DNA of 64,000 bases from Xestospongia bergquistia (lineage: Eukaryota > Porifera > Demospongiae > Haplosclerida > Petrosiidae): NCBI GenBank assembly GCA_963965975.1, contig OZ014416.1, positions 1,922,001-1,986,000 on the forward strand. The letters are read 5' to 3'. Shown piece by piece: positions 27,101 through 41,074 of the stretch. A program made the position numbers and the translations under genes. The notes beneath the pieces were generated by a model. That model had not been told where the DNA came from. It saw nothing but the letters and a program-made list of their open reading frames with translations, and did no database searches. The stretch's first letter is position 1; every line of letters begins with the position of its first letter.

Positions 27101-28984
27101 GATATCAAAGGATATCCTATCATGGTTTTGTTGGGAGAAAGAGTGATATTTTAGACACATACCTGCTCTCATTTATTTGCCAAAAACTCAACAAATGACA
27201 TAATGTCTAGTTGTATTACTGCCTAACTGTACACGTGTACTAGATGCTTAGTTGAACAGTTTCTTGCCTAAAAAAGGTAGACAAAAATAAAGATCAAAGA
27301 AGACTTGAATTTATACTTGACATATTAACAAGATTAAGTATTGACTCAATAATTAATCTCACTAATTAAATCTTAGTCTTCATTGATCTTTGTTATGTTT
27401 ACCCTTTTAAAAACAAACAATACAAGGATGATGTTGTTGTACACTGCTCATGTGTATATATGCGATATGGTGCATGTTTCCTTTTCAAATGTATGCGTAC
27501 AGTAAAATGTCCCTATATGGATTATAGCAATATTACAGTTACATCACATTATGTTGACAAGGCAATTAGTACCGATATAAACATCTTGTTAATATGACAA
27601 CACAGAGAAACAAATGTTCACTTGCTGAAATATTGGTCGATTACCAATGGAGGTTGTGCCTACAATTACATTTATTTAATTATAAAAGAATATTAGAGGA
27701 CACTACAATATGAAATGGTTGTGATTCCCCTAATGTTTCAAATGAAGCACAAAGAACTAGGTAGGTCACTAGTCCTGAAAGGAGGATAGTAAAATTGTAA
27801 ATGATATCAATTTTTGAGTGCTCACTCTGATAAGGCAGCTTGATGAGGTAGTTCTTCTGTACAAAATTGTTAGGAAATTACTTATAAGAATGTCATTGCA
27901 AATAGCTTATATCCTATTACATTTCCAATGTTTGAAAAGCATGATATATACCCTATGATATATAGGGACACAATTAGAAACTGTCTGGATCTTTAATTTT
28001 CTTTTTTAATTAGCATTTACACGAAGCATAACTAAGATATCTATTAAGATTGTGAAAAACTAAAGTGTTTGTTAAAAACCACATCATCTAATATAATTGT
28101 TAAGATGATACATCACTTAAGAATTTGATGGATGATACTGTTAAGAACTAGGTAAGACATTTTATGTTCTTGGACTCTTTAGTTGCTTTTATTAATAGAA
28201 GCGTTATTAACCAAATCTTAATTATCACTCATGTGTTACCGAGATTCATTCTTGATAGTATGATATAATCACATGACAAATATGATATGATCATTGGCAC
28301 CAAGTCAAATATTGTCATGGTAACAGACAGTTTAATAGTATAATTGCTGTGTTTAATGAGAACTGTGATGTAAAATGAATAATTTAATATATGTATATCA
28401 TTTTAGCTAGGGGATATGATATGACCTATGTTTCCTGTCGTTGTACTGCTTCCTTCATGACATGATCTACATGTACTTTGATTAATAAACAGATAATTGT
28501 ATTATAAATCAAACTATCCTTCTTTATCTATTTACACAGTTTAGCAACCAATGCAAGAGTTATATGTAAAGCATGTGACATTAGGCTTGCTTGCAATTGG
28601 TGGAGGATTTTTTATCTGACCAGACTAATTATCATGAGAGGAGGGTGAGAGATGATGCCAATAACTGGGGTTCTGAGGTTAATGGAGCTCCAGAAATAAA
28701 TCCAGCTGGGCCCCAGTGTGAATATGTAGTTGTGTAATGGAATGATTGGTAAAGATGTCAATGAAATATTGAAAAAGATTTTGCTTCTTGTATAAAGTTT
28801 GTCTTTAGTGAGTATGTTAATATTCAATATGTTAGTAAAGTTCCAGAATATTTATTAATAATGTTATGTAACTTATGTTTGATATTTTGCAATAGATTAT
28901 ATAAAATATTTAAATACATAATTATTGTTAATGTACTACATACATAGCCCAGATGATGTACAATGTAAGTATTAAATCTATCTC

Positions 28985-29265
28985 AATATACATGATATCT
29001 CTACCAGTACAAAATAAGATCTACCAGTATATAATATCTCTATCAGTACATAAAATTATCTCTGCCAATACATAATAATGTCTCTACCATAACATCTCTA
29101 CCAGTATATAATATCTCTAACAGTACATAATAATGTCTCTACCTTTTCATCTCTACCAGTATATAATTATCTCTACCGTTACATAATAATATCTCTACCA
29201 TAACATCTCTACCAGTATATAATATCTCTACCTGTATATAATATCTCTAGATCTACCGGTAATAT
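28985..29265. repeat. Diverged tandem repeat of atctctaccagtatataat
   Basis: Roughly a dozen 18-26-base units built on tctctaccagtayataa, with variable spacing. Confidence 0.8.
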
Positions 29266-30904
29266 CAGTGCTAGTATTTCTTTCACACTACTGAATGTAT
29301 CTTATTGTTTTCTGCCTCTTCATTCTATTTCACTCTCTTTTTCTACAATCCTTATTTATCATTTTAATTATATATTATATTATTACTAAATTAATGATAA
29401 TAATCTAGAATAATCTGTGATTACAATGATTATCATCTTTTAATAGAAAAGAACACATAATTTGCTTGTATTTACACACCATTAAAAATAAACAATTTCA
29501 GTTTTAGTTCTATTCGTGGTGCATCTGAAAGGAAATGGTTTAAATGCAGACAGTACACATACACAACAAATTTGCCAAACTTCCTTTGAAGCTGTAAATA
29601 ATGCTCTTTTACCATATAGGGTCTTAAAACATTATCAATCAATGTCACTTGAATGGACATCCTGTCAACAATGGGATAAAGCTTGTCTCGGTGTCTACTT
29701 AAATTGACTATAATAAATTACACTTTATAAATGCATATCACATGATTGATAATACATACCACTTTTAAAGTAATGAGTTTTGAGACAATTCTCGGTAACC
29801 ATACATACTACATGTAATATACAATTTGTCATAACAGTTCTATTTTTAAATACAGATTACAGACTTTAAAGAAATGAAAATTAGAACAGTACTAATGATG
29901 ATAAGCTATATGGTACAACACTCCATAATATGGGTGTGATCATACCTATAGTTCTGTGTGCATGTATCCCTGAGAGTTGAGCCAGCTGTAACTATATTTT
30001 GGTAACTAGTTGATCTCAAATACATTCTAACTATAATTACAAAGTATTTTGTATGCTACATAAATTCACTTCCAACTTTAATTGTACCAGACAACAATTA
30101 TTGGTTTGCCACAAGTAATTAACCCTTTGTCAACGAAATTCAAAATGGTTAAAAGTAATACGCTGTCTTTATACTGTAAAATAAATGAACATGAAAAGTT
30201 GCTGAATAGACAAGCCAAGGTGTGTTATTACTTTTAGAATTTTCATTAATTACCTTTATTACATATAATATTTCAGCAAATATTATATATTATTATATAG
30301 TGATGTACTCATAGCAAAAACATTCAGTTCAAATGTATTATTGTACTACAACACCTGCAGTAATTCTAATACCTACAATACTGTGTTAACTTCAAATTTG
30401 ACTACATGCACACACAACTGCAAATTTGACTCATAATTTAAAACAATAAAAAATGTAAAACCGAATAGAGCTGGCAACTTTGTGTTTAGTTGGTCAGTGG
30501 AGAAGGAAGACTGACATTTTAAAGCTAGAAATGTTATAGTGAGTAGTTGGAAAATGTTGACGGAACTGGCCTTTATCGTCCTCTGCCCCCACCCCCTCTT
30601 TTTGAGCATATTATGGCTAATATTTTTCACAGAACAAACAAACAAACGATGAATATTATTAATTTTTCATCTACGTCTCACACGTACTTCCGGTAATCAT
30701 GTTTCCCTCCACCTCTCCAAGCAGTAGATAAATTCAGAAATTAACTCTTGTCGCTTTATATTTAGAGTGGAAACAGCTTGTGAGTCAGTAAGGTTTGCTA
30801 ATTTATATATTTGTAGCTGATTGTTGTCTGACGTACCAATAGCTAGCTAGCTCTTCTTAAAGATCTTTGCTTTTTAATTTTGTTTTTTCTCTCTAGCTAC
30901 TCAA

Positions 30905-33900
30905 ATGCAACAGGACAGTCCTAGACACAATCGGCCTGGAGACAGACAACTACGTGGTAATAGCACATCTAAGACTCGACCTCATCCCCATCAGCCATCT
31001 CCGCGGTCGTTCTCGTCGTCTTCTGCTCTAGGTGGAACTTCAATCCACGAGTGCGAGACTCGCCTAACATCTAGCCTTACCGAAGGGCCATATATTCGTA
31101 TAGACTACGGCCCCATGCACGTCGACAAAGAAATGCAGAAGAAACTAGTAGACGCTTGTGTGCGAGGCGATGTAGATGTTGCTGACCGCCTTATTCGTCT
31201 GGGAGCTAACCCGAACTATAGCGAGGGAACAGTAATTAAGCCCTCTGTCTATTATGCCAGTCGATATGGTCATTTTTTGTTACTACGTCGACTAATCGAA
31301 CGACACAAGTGTGATGCTTATTACAAAACACCTCGTGGTACAACTCTACTTCACTTAGCTTGTCTACATGGTCACGAAGACATTGTCAAGTATCTAACGT
31401 CCCCGCCCATCCGACTCGACCCCTCAGCTAAAAATAGACTCGGAAGCACCCCATTGCATTTATCATGTGTTGGTGGTCACCCATGTATTGTTCAGTTTCT
31501 CATAGAAAACCTTCACTGTGATCCTAAGTGTATTGCTCAACTTGAAGAAACTCCACTACATACGGCATGTACCAAAGGTCATCTAGGTATCATGAAGTAC
31601 TTGATTGAAGTTCAGCATTGCAATCCGTCTCATCCAACACGTATGGGTGAAACACTTCTTCACTTAGCCTGTCAACACGGCCACAAAGACATCGTTATAT
31701 ATCTGATCACTGAACAACATTGTGATCCCATGGCTCGAGATTTCTTTCAGAACACACCCCTTCATTCTGCTGCGCAACAAAATCATCCCAATATTGTACG
31801 CTACCTTATTCTCGAACAAGGATGCAGTCCTCACTCTCGTAACCGAGACAACTGCACTCCACTCCACTTGGCCTGTAAATATAGTCGCATCAATGTAGTC
31901 AAAGTCTTGTTAGAAGAAGCTAAAATTAATCCCTCTATTCCTGGACCAAATGGACAGACAGCCATCCAACTTACTTATGATCATGAAGTTGTGAAGCTTC
32001 TCATTCGTCATGGTGCTGATCCCAAAGAGTCACAAATCAATGTCTTCCCTGATATACCGCCTCAACAACTGGAAGATAGCATAATTCGTATGTTGGTTGT
32101 CGGAGATCCAGCTAGTGGAAAGAGTACATTAGTTGAAGCACTAAAGCAGCCCTATAATCCTAGAATATTCCCTCCCTTCAACAAAAACCCAAAGTTCACA
32201 GTCGAGCCTTGTACTGCTGGTATTATACCTCATGAAGTGAAAAACAATCCTGAATTTGGCCATGTTTTACTTTTCGATTTTGCCGGACACAGTGAGTACT
32301 ACAGTAGTCACTCAGTTGTTATCGATAGTGTGTGTGTCTCTGCGCCAGTTTTTATCATTGTTGTTGATCTCTCAAAAGATGAAGAACGTATCAAATTGAG
32401 ATTGCATTTTTGGGTCCAGTTTATCGAAAATAACCGACCCTCCTTTGTCTCTCAGCCTCACATTGTTGTGGTAGGTAGTCATTATGATGTCCTTGCCAGT
32501 CAATATGACAACCATTACAAGCATCGTATACTCAATAACATACCAAGGTTTTCTAAAAAGATCATTGAACCCACTTCACTACATTTTGCAGGTTTTTTCC
32601 CTATCAATTGCAACAAAATAGCAACTCAAGACAAGCTTCGTGAAACCTTAACAAAAAGCTGTCGCTCCCTTCGTGCTCATGTACAAGATGACAGTCTTTG
32701 TCACGCCTTCAGTGTTTATTTATTTGCAATGTTTCGAGGACGTGTCATGTGCACAGTCAAAGAGGTATCCGATGTGATACGGCAGTCCAATTCCCCTTTT
32801 CCATATGCAATGGACAAGTTGTTCAAGTTGTGTGAAAGTCTAGGTGACAAAGTCAATATAATGTTTATACGCAATCCCACCAATATTAAAGAGAGTACTA
32901 TTATTCTTGAAGTCAGCACTCTTCTGAGTAAAATTCAAGGTGTGATGTTTGCTCCTCGTGACTTCAAGGAACATAAGTTAGCCTCGAACAATGGCATTGT
33001 GACCTTCTCTCGACTTAGAGAAGTGTTTAAAGGTTTAGATCCTCGGGTCATTGCTCAGTGTATGGAACGATTGGAGTTTTGTCAGGAGATCAAGGACGAG
33101 GGTATATTACATCTAATTACAGGATTTGAATCTCATCAAGATGAATATGTGGAGACTGATGGTCATGGTGAGTTGAAATATGTATTGATGGAAGCTATGA
33201 TAAGTACTGATATTCGCTAGTCTAGAGCTTACTAATGGTAGTATTTTAGGTCACTGTAGTAAGTACTGATATTCACTACTCTAGAGGTCACTTGGTTGCT
33301 ATCCTAGGTAACTGTAGTAAGTACTGATATTCAAGAACTTACTAATGTAAGCTATCCTAGGTCACTGTGGTAAGTACTGATGTTGATTAGTCTAGAGCTT
33401 ACTAATGGTAGATATCCTAGGTAAATGTAGTAAGTACTGATATTTATGTGATTGTTAGCTTTTACTTTATTTATTGATCTTCCTTTTCTCTATTTTTTAA
33501 AAAGATGAATACTACTTCTTTCCTTGCCTAATTGATACTGATCATCCAGACAAAATTTGGAATATTGATGTTGACGATCGGTCAGTTTTTGTAACTATAA
33601 CATGATACAGATACACAATGTAGTTGAAGTTAATGTTATTTAAGTAAAATAAAATAGAAAAATAGAGTTTCATAAATTTATTAAATTTTACAGATTTCTT
33701 TGCCAATATTTGAATTCATGACAATGTCGTGAAGTTGGTATTAAGAGTTCAGATATTATCATGAACACTATCATGGCTTGTGTTTATTTGAACTGTTAGT
33801 CAGATCAGAGTTTTATTCAATTAGTTATTGCCTCAGGCATACCAATAGACTTCGTCATATCGTAATGTGCTTTTATATATAGCACATCTCAAAAGATACA

Positions 33901-36900
33901 AGTCAGACACTTGAGTCAGTCCCATGTTAGTACTGTACTCTCCACTCCTGTTTTTATTCTTATAAGTATTTGATGTAGTCAGGTTTCACTGTTTTAGAAG
34001 CATATCACAGTACTTCAAAGCCAGTTGTCATATAGTTGACATTGACTTTTTTGTTGTTATATAGGTTCTCCTATTATACTGGATGGTGCCTGCAAGTTAG
34101 TGAGGTACGTTTTTAAATTGAGGATGGATAGATGACCAAGTGAAATGTAATTGATGAAAGACAGTGTGTGGGAGGGAGGATACACTGTGTGTATGAGTAG
34201 ACAGTCTGATTGTATAGCAAAGCTACTGATTATTATCTTGTCAATTTTCATATAGGAATTGCAGCATTTTCCGTCTCGTTTTCTTCATGCACTTCTGTTG
34301 CGTATAGCTTTTAGTTTTGCTGTTGTTAGACATGATTGTTCTAATTCTTCAGCACTAAATCGAGAATGTAATCTCTGGAAGAATGGTATTCATTGGTTTG
34401 ATAACAATGGCATTGAAAGCTACGTTGAATTGAAGGAAGACTCACAGGTAGGGAAGATGGATGAATAGACGATGAATGAATGGATAGATTGATAGATAGA
34501 TAAAGAGAGATTAAACTGTGCTTTTGTTTTGTGTAGGTCCTTGTATTGGCTATGAGATGTTGCCCTGGCAGCGAAATTGAATGTATCAAATTACGAGCAG
34601 CTGTTATTAAAAAAATTCAGGAGACCAAGAGTACATTTTGCCCTAATGTAACTGTTCAAGAAGGCCTCATTGATCCGACAGCTCTCCGCAGCTATCCACT
34701 GGATAGCATCAAGCACTGTGAAGTACCTGTTTATAGCATCTTGATGGTTTTAAAACCACTATTAGAAGGATTATCATCTACTTTTGATATCAGCCATCAA
34801 CATTGTATCCAATTATCAAAGCTATTATACTGGGATCCCTTCATGAACCTTGGGAATAAAATACTAAAAGAACTCTTTAACCCTTCCCTCGACAATGTTA
34901 CCGTCTCTGATGACTTCATTGATGAATACTCACAGTGTGATTTTGAGCGTTTCGATCGTGATGCTGGTCACTCTCGTGATTTTGATAACTGGATCATATT
35001 AGCTAAAAAAATATTCCAATTTGACAAATCCACTGTGGAAGGTATTTGTAGACAAGCTAATGGTGATTCTGGTTGGAGGTATCGCTATCTATTACAACAG
35101 TTCAAGACTCGAGAACAAGCTCCAACATACGGTCGACTGAGAGAATTATTTGACCAGTTTAGTATCTTCAAAGGCCGAAACTTATTTGTAAGTTAATATT
35201 TGTTGATGAAATCACTGTAAATTTATCCTTAGCTGAGAGAGAGAGAGGTATAGTTGTACACCCAAATGCCCTTATAAGGAAATTAGCCTTTGTTTACATG
35301 TTAACTGTAGCTACATTTTTCCCAACAAAAAAGAACAAATCATGTGCACTACCTTTAAAAGATTGTTTTGAATCACTACCTTGTAATGATATCCTTTTTC
35401 CTTTCATGTTCTATTGTAACAAAATAATGTATGTGTACTAGTTGTAGTGAGCAACATTCATATATTATCTACCTGTATACTAGTGACATCTTTAGGTGTC
35501 ATAAGTGTCACTATGTAGAGAAGGTCTACATTACTTGTTATATCAAGATCTTGAAAATGATCCTATGATATCTTAGAACTAGTGTCATTACCTAGAAATC
35601 TGTTTATTGATTATTGTGATTAATGTAATTATGACTGTCTTGATTATAGGGTTATCCTAAATATTTTGACTGGTATTGCATTTAATATCAGCAATTTCTT
35701 AATGTCTACATCTGATAATAACTACATGTGATAATGCATTTTATTGTCAATTATTAGACAAAATAGCACCCATACTAATATATATAGCACAGGTTTAGAA
35801 CTGGTCAAACCTGTTTACAGTATTGGCGAGACCAGTTCCACAGATTTCTTTGTTAATTTCAATTGGAACTGTTCCCACTAGTTCCAAGACTTACCACCTA
35901 AAAATAAACAGTGTACAATACCATCAACTTTGTTAGCTGGCTTCTTGAAGTCATTGAAATTCTTACACAAAAATCCCTCAATTTTTACAGTGGTGACCAA
36001 TAACTAATGCCTTTTTTAAAGTAATAATAGACACAGAAAGAATTCGTCTATTTGTTTAAGGGACTAAACTGCTAACAATAACAGTTTTGACAGTTTGTAT
36101 ATCTAAAGATATGTTTGTGTTCTATGCTTACGGGACGTCGTATTTAGTTCAGCTAGTGTCATCGGATCAAAACTGAAAGTAAACACCTTTTACAATACTC
36201 ACATCATTGTTGATAAACTGCTTCTAAACAAGACTAAACATGATAGCATTCTATGCACCTTGTATCAATAATTTTATTGTCAATGATACTGCATTGATTT
36301 TAAGTGTTGAAATCCACTTGGGAATAATGTAATGACTCTCATCTTCTGAGAACGCGATAACGTTGTTGATGTTCCCATAACAACAGTTAGTAATGTACAC
36401 CTGACTCATTATTGATCGGGACGAGAGCTCATTGCTGTTAAATGTTCCCTTAACTGGCTAAGTCATTTTAGGGACATTCATATGTAAAGTGACTTTGTTC
36501 AGTGTATTTGTGTAGGTCACTTACCACAGGTGATGTCACTAATTGTGATTAATACCTGTGAATAGTGATATGCCTAGCAACAGGTGTTCTTCATTTGGTA
36601 TGCATTGTTGTGGTATTCTGATGTAAGCAATGTTAAATGATGCATCCATAGGACTATAGAAAATTATTTAGAAAACATAGTCGCTTCTCTCAATTTAGTT
36701 TAACTTTTCACTTAATATATTTTAGACTACCATATTGCTTGGATACAGGCCTGTGCCTGTTGTGTGATAAATGAGAGCTTTGGAATTAGAACTATGTAAA
36801 GACGTTATTACTTCTTACTATTAATGTTTATGATGTAGGAGGATGTGTTAACTTTTACATGTACAACATACCAGTCTGTTGATATATATATATATATTGA

Positions 36901-37919
36901 GTAACCAAATGTCAGTGTCATACTATGCTGTGATAAATGTACCTTGTAGGGTCCACTATCACCTAGAGTGTTGGGGAACAAATGGCTTTAATATGATATG
37001 CTTATTGCTTAGTAATGTTTGGATAAATGGCATGTATAATGTAGTAAACATAATGTTGTATGTCTAAATTGTGGTTGTGCATTCTAAATTTGATACATTG
37101 AGGTTTGTACATATCTACTCATCAGGACATGTACTTAAGTATGTATGTGTTATAGTAATGAAAACTTGCAAATTAGGAACAAGTATCATTTGAATAAGAT
37201 AGTTCCAGTTTACTGAAGGGGAACTTCAGTCATTAGTTGCCATAGCGATGTGTTATGTTTTATCAACACACATATTTAATTAATTAATTTTTTAAAATAG
37301 TTCCATGGAAACCGTTTCAAATTTGGTAATGTTTCTTGTTTTTGGAACTTAATATCAGTGTCATTAGCTGTTGTCATAACTGTGTCTTTGGCAAATAGCC
37401 ACATGCATACTTGTATAATGTGCTTTAGTGATCTAATCTATTATTTCATTCTTACGCCTAATTTAGATTAATTTTGTACACATATTTTGTATCATATGTA
37501 CTTTGATATACTCTGTTCTAATTAAAATTACTTATGATATACCCTAAGTACCTAAATATAGAAATGTACATGCTTGTTACTATTTATAGTAACAACATGG
37601 TTGCATACAGAAGCTATCCAAATCTATCCTGATACCTTGACATGTTATTTTATCATAGGACTATCCCTAGACATGATATAGATAATAGTACTTGTTAAAA
37701 TGACTTTATTGTCTGTCTTAGACATTGATGTTGTTGGTTGATTAATTGTAATTACATGTACATTAATTGATTATTGTTTGTAATTACATGTACATTAATT
37801 GATTATTGTTTGTAATTACATGTACATTAATTGATTATTGTTTGTAATTACATGTATATTAATTGATATCTGTATTTCTTCATTAGGAGATAGCTGGACC
37901 AAGATGGCCACCATGTTGA
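30905..37919 (+). CDS. Ankyrin-repeat / Roc-COR GTPase / Death-domain protein (DAPK-like without kinase)
   Basis: Exon 1 (30905-33167) is 2.26 kb. Exons 33505-33580, 34065-34104, 34256-34447 and 34537-35187 follow in phase, with a probable last exon 37887-37919, giving about 1,084 residues. Residues 1-65 are low-complexity. Residues 76-372 hold about nine ankyrin repeats (TLLHLACLHGHEDIVKYL, TPLHLSCVGGHPCIVQFL). Residues 395-530 form a Roc-like GTPase: P-loop GDPASGKST (400-408), DFAGH (458-462) and VGSHYD (523-528) in place of the NKxD box. A COR-like winged-helix region follows (GIVTFSRLREVF, MERLEFCQEI, GWCLQ, FPSRFLHALLLRIAF). Residues about 1005-1074 resemble a Death domain (NWIILAKKIF ... 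RYRYLLQQF ... APTYGRLRELF). This is the DAPK order minus the kinase. Role is unknown; nucleotide-switched death or innate signalling is inference. If the donor at 35188 is not used, the protein ends two codons later (VS). Confidence 0.82.
33190..33450. repeat. 60-base repeat family in intron 1 of the ankyrin-Roc gene
   Basis: About four to five diverged units (taagtactgatattcactag, tctagagcttactaatggta, tcctaggtcactgtagtaag), forward orientation. They begin about 20 bases after the exon 1 donor and are clearly kin to the array in EndoU-2. Confidence 0.85.
37738..37868. repeat. 32-base tandem repeat, four copies
   Basis: Unit tgattattgtttgtaattac followed by atgtacattaat. It lies just before the proposed last exon of the ankyrin-Roc gene. 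Confidence 0.9.
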
Positions 37920-39559
37920 ATGAACTAGATTCACTTGTATTTTTATATTACTAGCTGCTAATAATTGTTTGTGCATTAAATTATTGTTATTTCTATCAAT
38001 TATTTTTTCTTACTCTTTGTTTTCATGTTTCTTTCTTTTTTATACTTCTTTTTAACATTGCTTTTTCTGATAACCTTTGTTTTTCAACATTTCACTTTCT
38101 TTTGCAAAGAGAACATTAACTAAATAATTATAGTCACATGACAGTTGACCAACTTTGCTGTTATAGTCATGTGACATGCATATGATCGACTTATTATAGT
38201 GATGTGACACAATCAACTTTGTTATAGTCATGTGACATGCATATGATCAGCCTTATTATTATGTATAGTCATTTGATCTGATCAATCCTACTGTCGTAGA
38301 TGACCAACCTTGCAGAAAGTGTTGTACATTCAATCTGACATTAAATCTTTGTCTATATACCTTTGTATGTTAATATTAGGGTCTATTTTAAAAATTTATA
38401 GTTTTGGCTCATAGCTATACAAAAATATTATTTATGATGCGTGTCCTGAGGTCAGGCATATCAAAGATATCAGTTTCCTTGTAATAAATGGAGTCCAGGC
38501 CTTATGAGCATTTTTCTCAGTATAGTCTTGTTGGTTAAGACTAAACCTTTCAGATACATTACTGTCATGACCTTATAGGGTATATATTTTAGTTATAACC
38601 AACCACATTATTAGCACAGGTGTACAATGGGCTCTGGCATCCATTAAATGAAACATCTTTAGTTGATTAATAACATTTTGATTTACATGACATGGCATTA
38701 ACAGAAATTACTTACAATACATATTATACTGAACATTATAGGAAGTCATGTACTTGTTAACTAAACATGTATAAATGTGCTTTGCTGTCATTTGATGTAT
38801 TTTTAGTCTATGTCATAAAAAAACTTTTTACTCTGTATATGAAGTGTGAAATATATATAACATATTAATTAGTTGACAAAACAACACACACAGACTATAT
38901 ATATGACATCATTTACACAACACTTTTATCTTGTATTGATCAGGACTACTTGTATGGATGGAATTACATAAATAGGGGAATTAACTTACACTTTTGTGAT
39001 CAAAATTAAGCACCTGGATTATTATAATAATTACAGCTGCAACTGCAAGCCTGCAATGATACACTTGAATTAAGTCATTCATTTTCAAGTATTACTTTAT
39101 AGTGTATTGTTCAACCTTTGTACCCAGAGGGGTAGGAATGAAGTTTAAGTTGGGGGGGGGGGGGGGGGCTGACCTTATATTTAGTTGCATTATAATATTA
39201 TTAAACATCAAAAATGACCAAAAAAATTAATTCATCTGTCATTAAAGGAAACAAACTCTTTACCTATTTCTAATAAGTTTATGACATGGTTTAGTTGTTC
39301 TTGGGTCATAGTACTTCATAGATAATTTTTTAGTCGGAGTAAGGTTGAAAAAGTGCATTCCGTTCTGTTAATACAATCTTGAATGCAAATCAGGGGGGCT
39401 TCAGTCCCTCCCACCCATATGTTTGTACCTCTATATAATAAGGGCAGGACCCAGTTTAAACTCCCAGTATATTAGCATGGACCTTGTTTAGTATATTATA
39501 ACTAACTATCTAACTACCTGAGCTCCCAAGCATAGAGGTTTCACTAAATACAGCTCTTT

Positions 39560-39745
39560 ATTATATAGTATATATATTATATAGTATGTATAATATATAG
39601 TATGTATATTATATAGTATGTATAATATATAGTATGTATATTATATAGTATGTATATTATATAGTATGTATAATATATAGTATCTATATTATATAGCATG
39701 TATAATATATAGTATGTATATTATATAGTATGTATATTATGCATG
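39560..39745. repeat. 18-base AT-rich tandem repeat
   Basis: Units of tatattatatagtatgta alternate with tataatatatagtatgta, about ten copies. Confidence 0.9.
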
Positions 39746-41031
39746 TATTGTTTAACAACTTATACTGCCTGTACTATTGAAAATAATGCTTTTCTGGGTA
39801 AGGAATTTTTCCTTAGTTGATGTGATGTATGTACATGTATTGTTCCTGTTTCTATATTGTCTCTTCCTTGGAACTTATATCATCAATAAACTATTTCTCT
39901 TATTCAATTAATAACTGTTACAGCTCCCAAAAAATAGATCACTCTAGTTTCCAATAGGACAGGCTGTGTACGCTTAGTTAGTACATGCTATTATTATATT
40001 ACAATATATCACTGATATAATGTCAACTGTTATGTCTGAGTGAAGTAATAGCAATTGCAAGTAGTGATGAACTGTTATAATTAGCTGTTGACTTGTATAA
40101 TTCTAATTTAAATGTTTTTGTACACAGTAAGAGTTTGAGCCGTTTATCAACAATGCTTGTAATCAATTATAGCTTTATTAAATATAGGTTATAGACAATA
40201 CTGTCACAATTCCCACTTGTAATTAGTTGACTATTACAATCAAAAAGCAAATTCATAACTCCAACATAAGTGATTATACTCAGGCCTGTTGAGAGGCTCT
40301 AGACAAACTATAGAAGACATATATACTACATGTACATTATAATTTTATTGTATCATATATGGCATAGTCAGTGTAGAGTCTTTATGCATGGTTTATTCCA
40401 GCTATCTTCATTGCAAAATCCCACCTGACATTGTGTCTTTAACATAGATTTGACAAGAAAATAACATTTACCAATAGCTATTGTTGGGGCACGGGGTGTC
40501 CTTACTAGATTGGGGCACTGAGAGTATGTCCCTGCTCCCTCCTTCTCTCAACAGTAGTGATTATATTTACAACATGCTAGATAGAGCAACATTATTGCAT
40601 CAATATATAATTTGATTAATATAAAAACAGGTTTCAGTAAAACATCAGAAATTAACTAATTCTCCTCGTTGTTTTGTCATTCTACATGTATGTGCTAAAA
40701 TTAATGTCAATCAGATGAGACAACTTCCTTCAAGCAGTTCATTTCACACAGTTAAGAATGTATGATTTAACAATATTAGTAACATGTGTAATAGTGTCAC
40801 CAAGGTGAACTCAGCACTCAAGTAATTAGTGGTAAGATAATGATGATCTGTTACTGCAAAAAGTCCCTTCTTCCTTTCTTAATTTGATAATGAGGAAGAG
40901 GAAATGGTAAAACTGAAATAATTATAGTAGTTATTATAAGCAGGTATTGCTTTCTCTCTGTTGAAAATGATAAAAAATTTTACATTAATGTCAATGTTAA
41001 TTGTTCAATAACCTTAAGATGCAAATTGTGT

Positions 41032-41074
41032 AGTCTCATACCTAGACAGAACGTCTCAGTCTGGGTATGAGACT
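41032..41074. repeat. 43-base hairpin-forming inverted repeat
   Basis: The left arm agtctcatacctagacag and the complement of the right arm agree at nearly all of 18 positions, around a short centre. Confidence 0.65.

Larger units (their letters stand above)
22734..30904. other. 8.2-kb gene-poor interval
   Basis: No coding gene can be supported between EndoU-2 and the ankyrin-Roc gene. The interval is AT-rich and contains a perfect-looking hairpin (23254-23297), a pentanucleotide array (23815-24168) and a diverged tctctaccagt array (about 28985-29265). Open frames near 28612-28827 and 29472-29707 match nothing I recognise. The last 250 bases, up to 30904, should hold the promoter and 5' UTR of the next gene. 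Confidence 0.5.

Noticed and set aside
29472-29707. Overlapping 62-63-codon frames on both strands
   Set aside because: No recognisable motif, no splice partners and no consistent frame; left unannotated.
33168-33220. C-terminal residues GELKYVLMEAMISTDIR as the end of the ankyrin-Roc protein
   Set aside because: A gtgagt donor at 33168 and an in-phase exon at 33505 continue the COR region; the extension is intron and 60-base repeat sequence.
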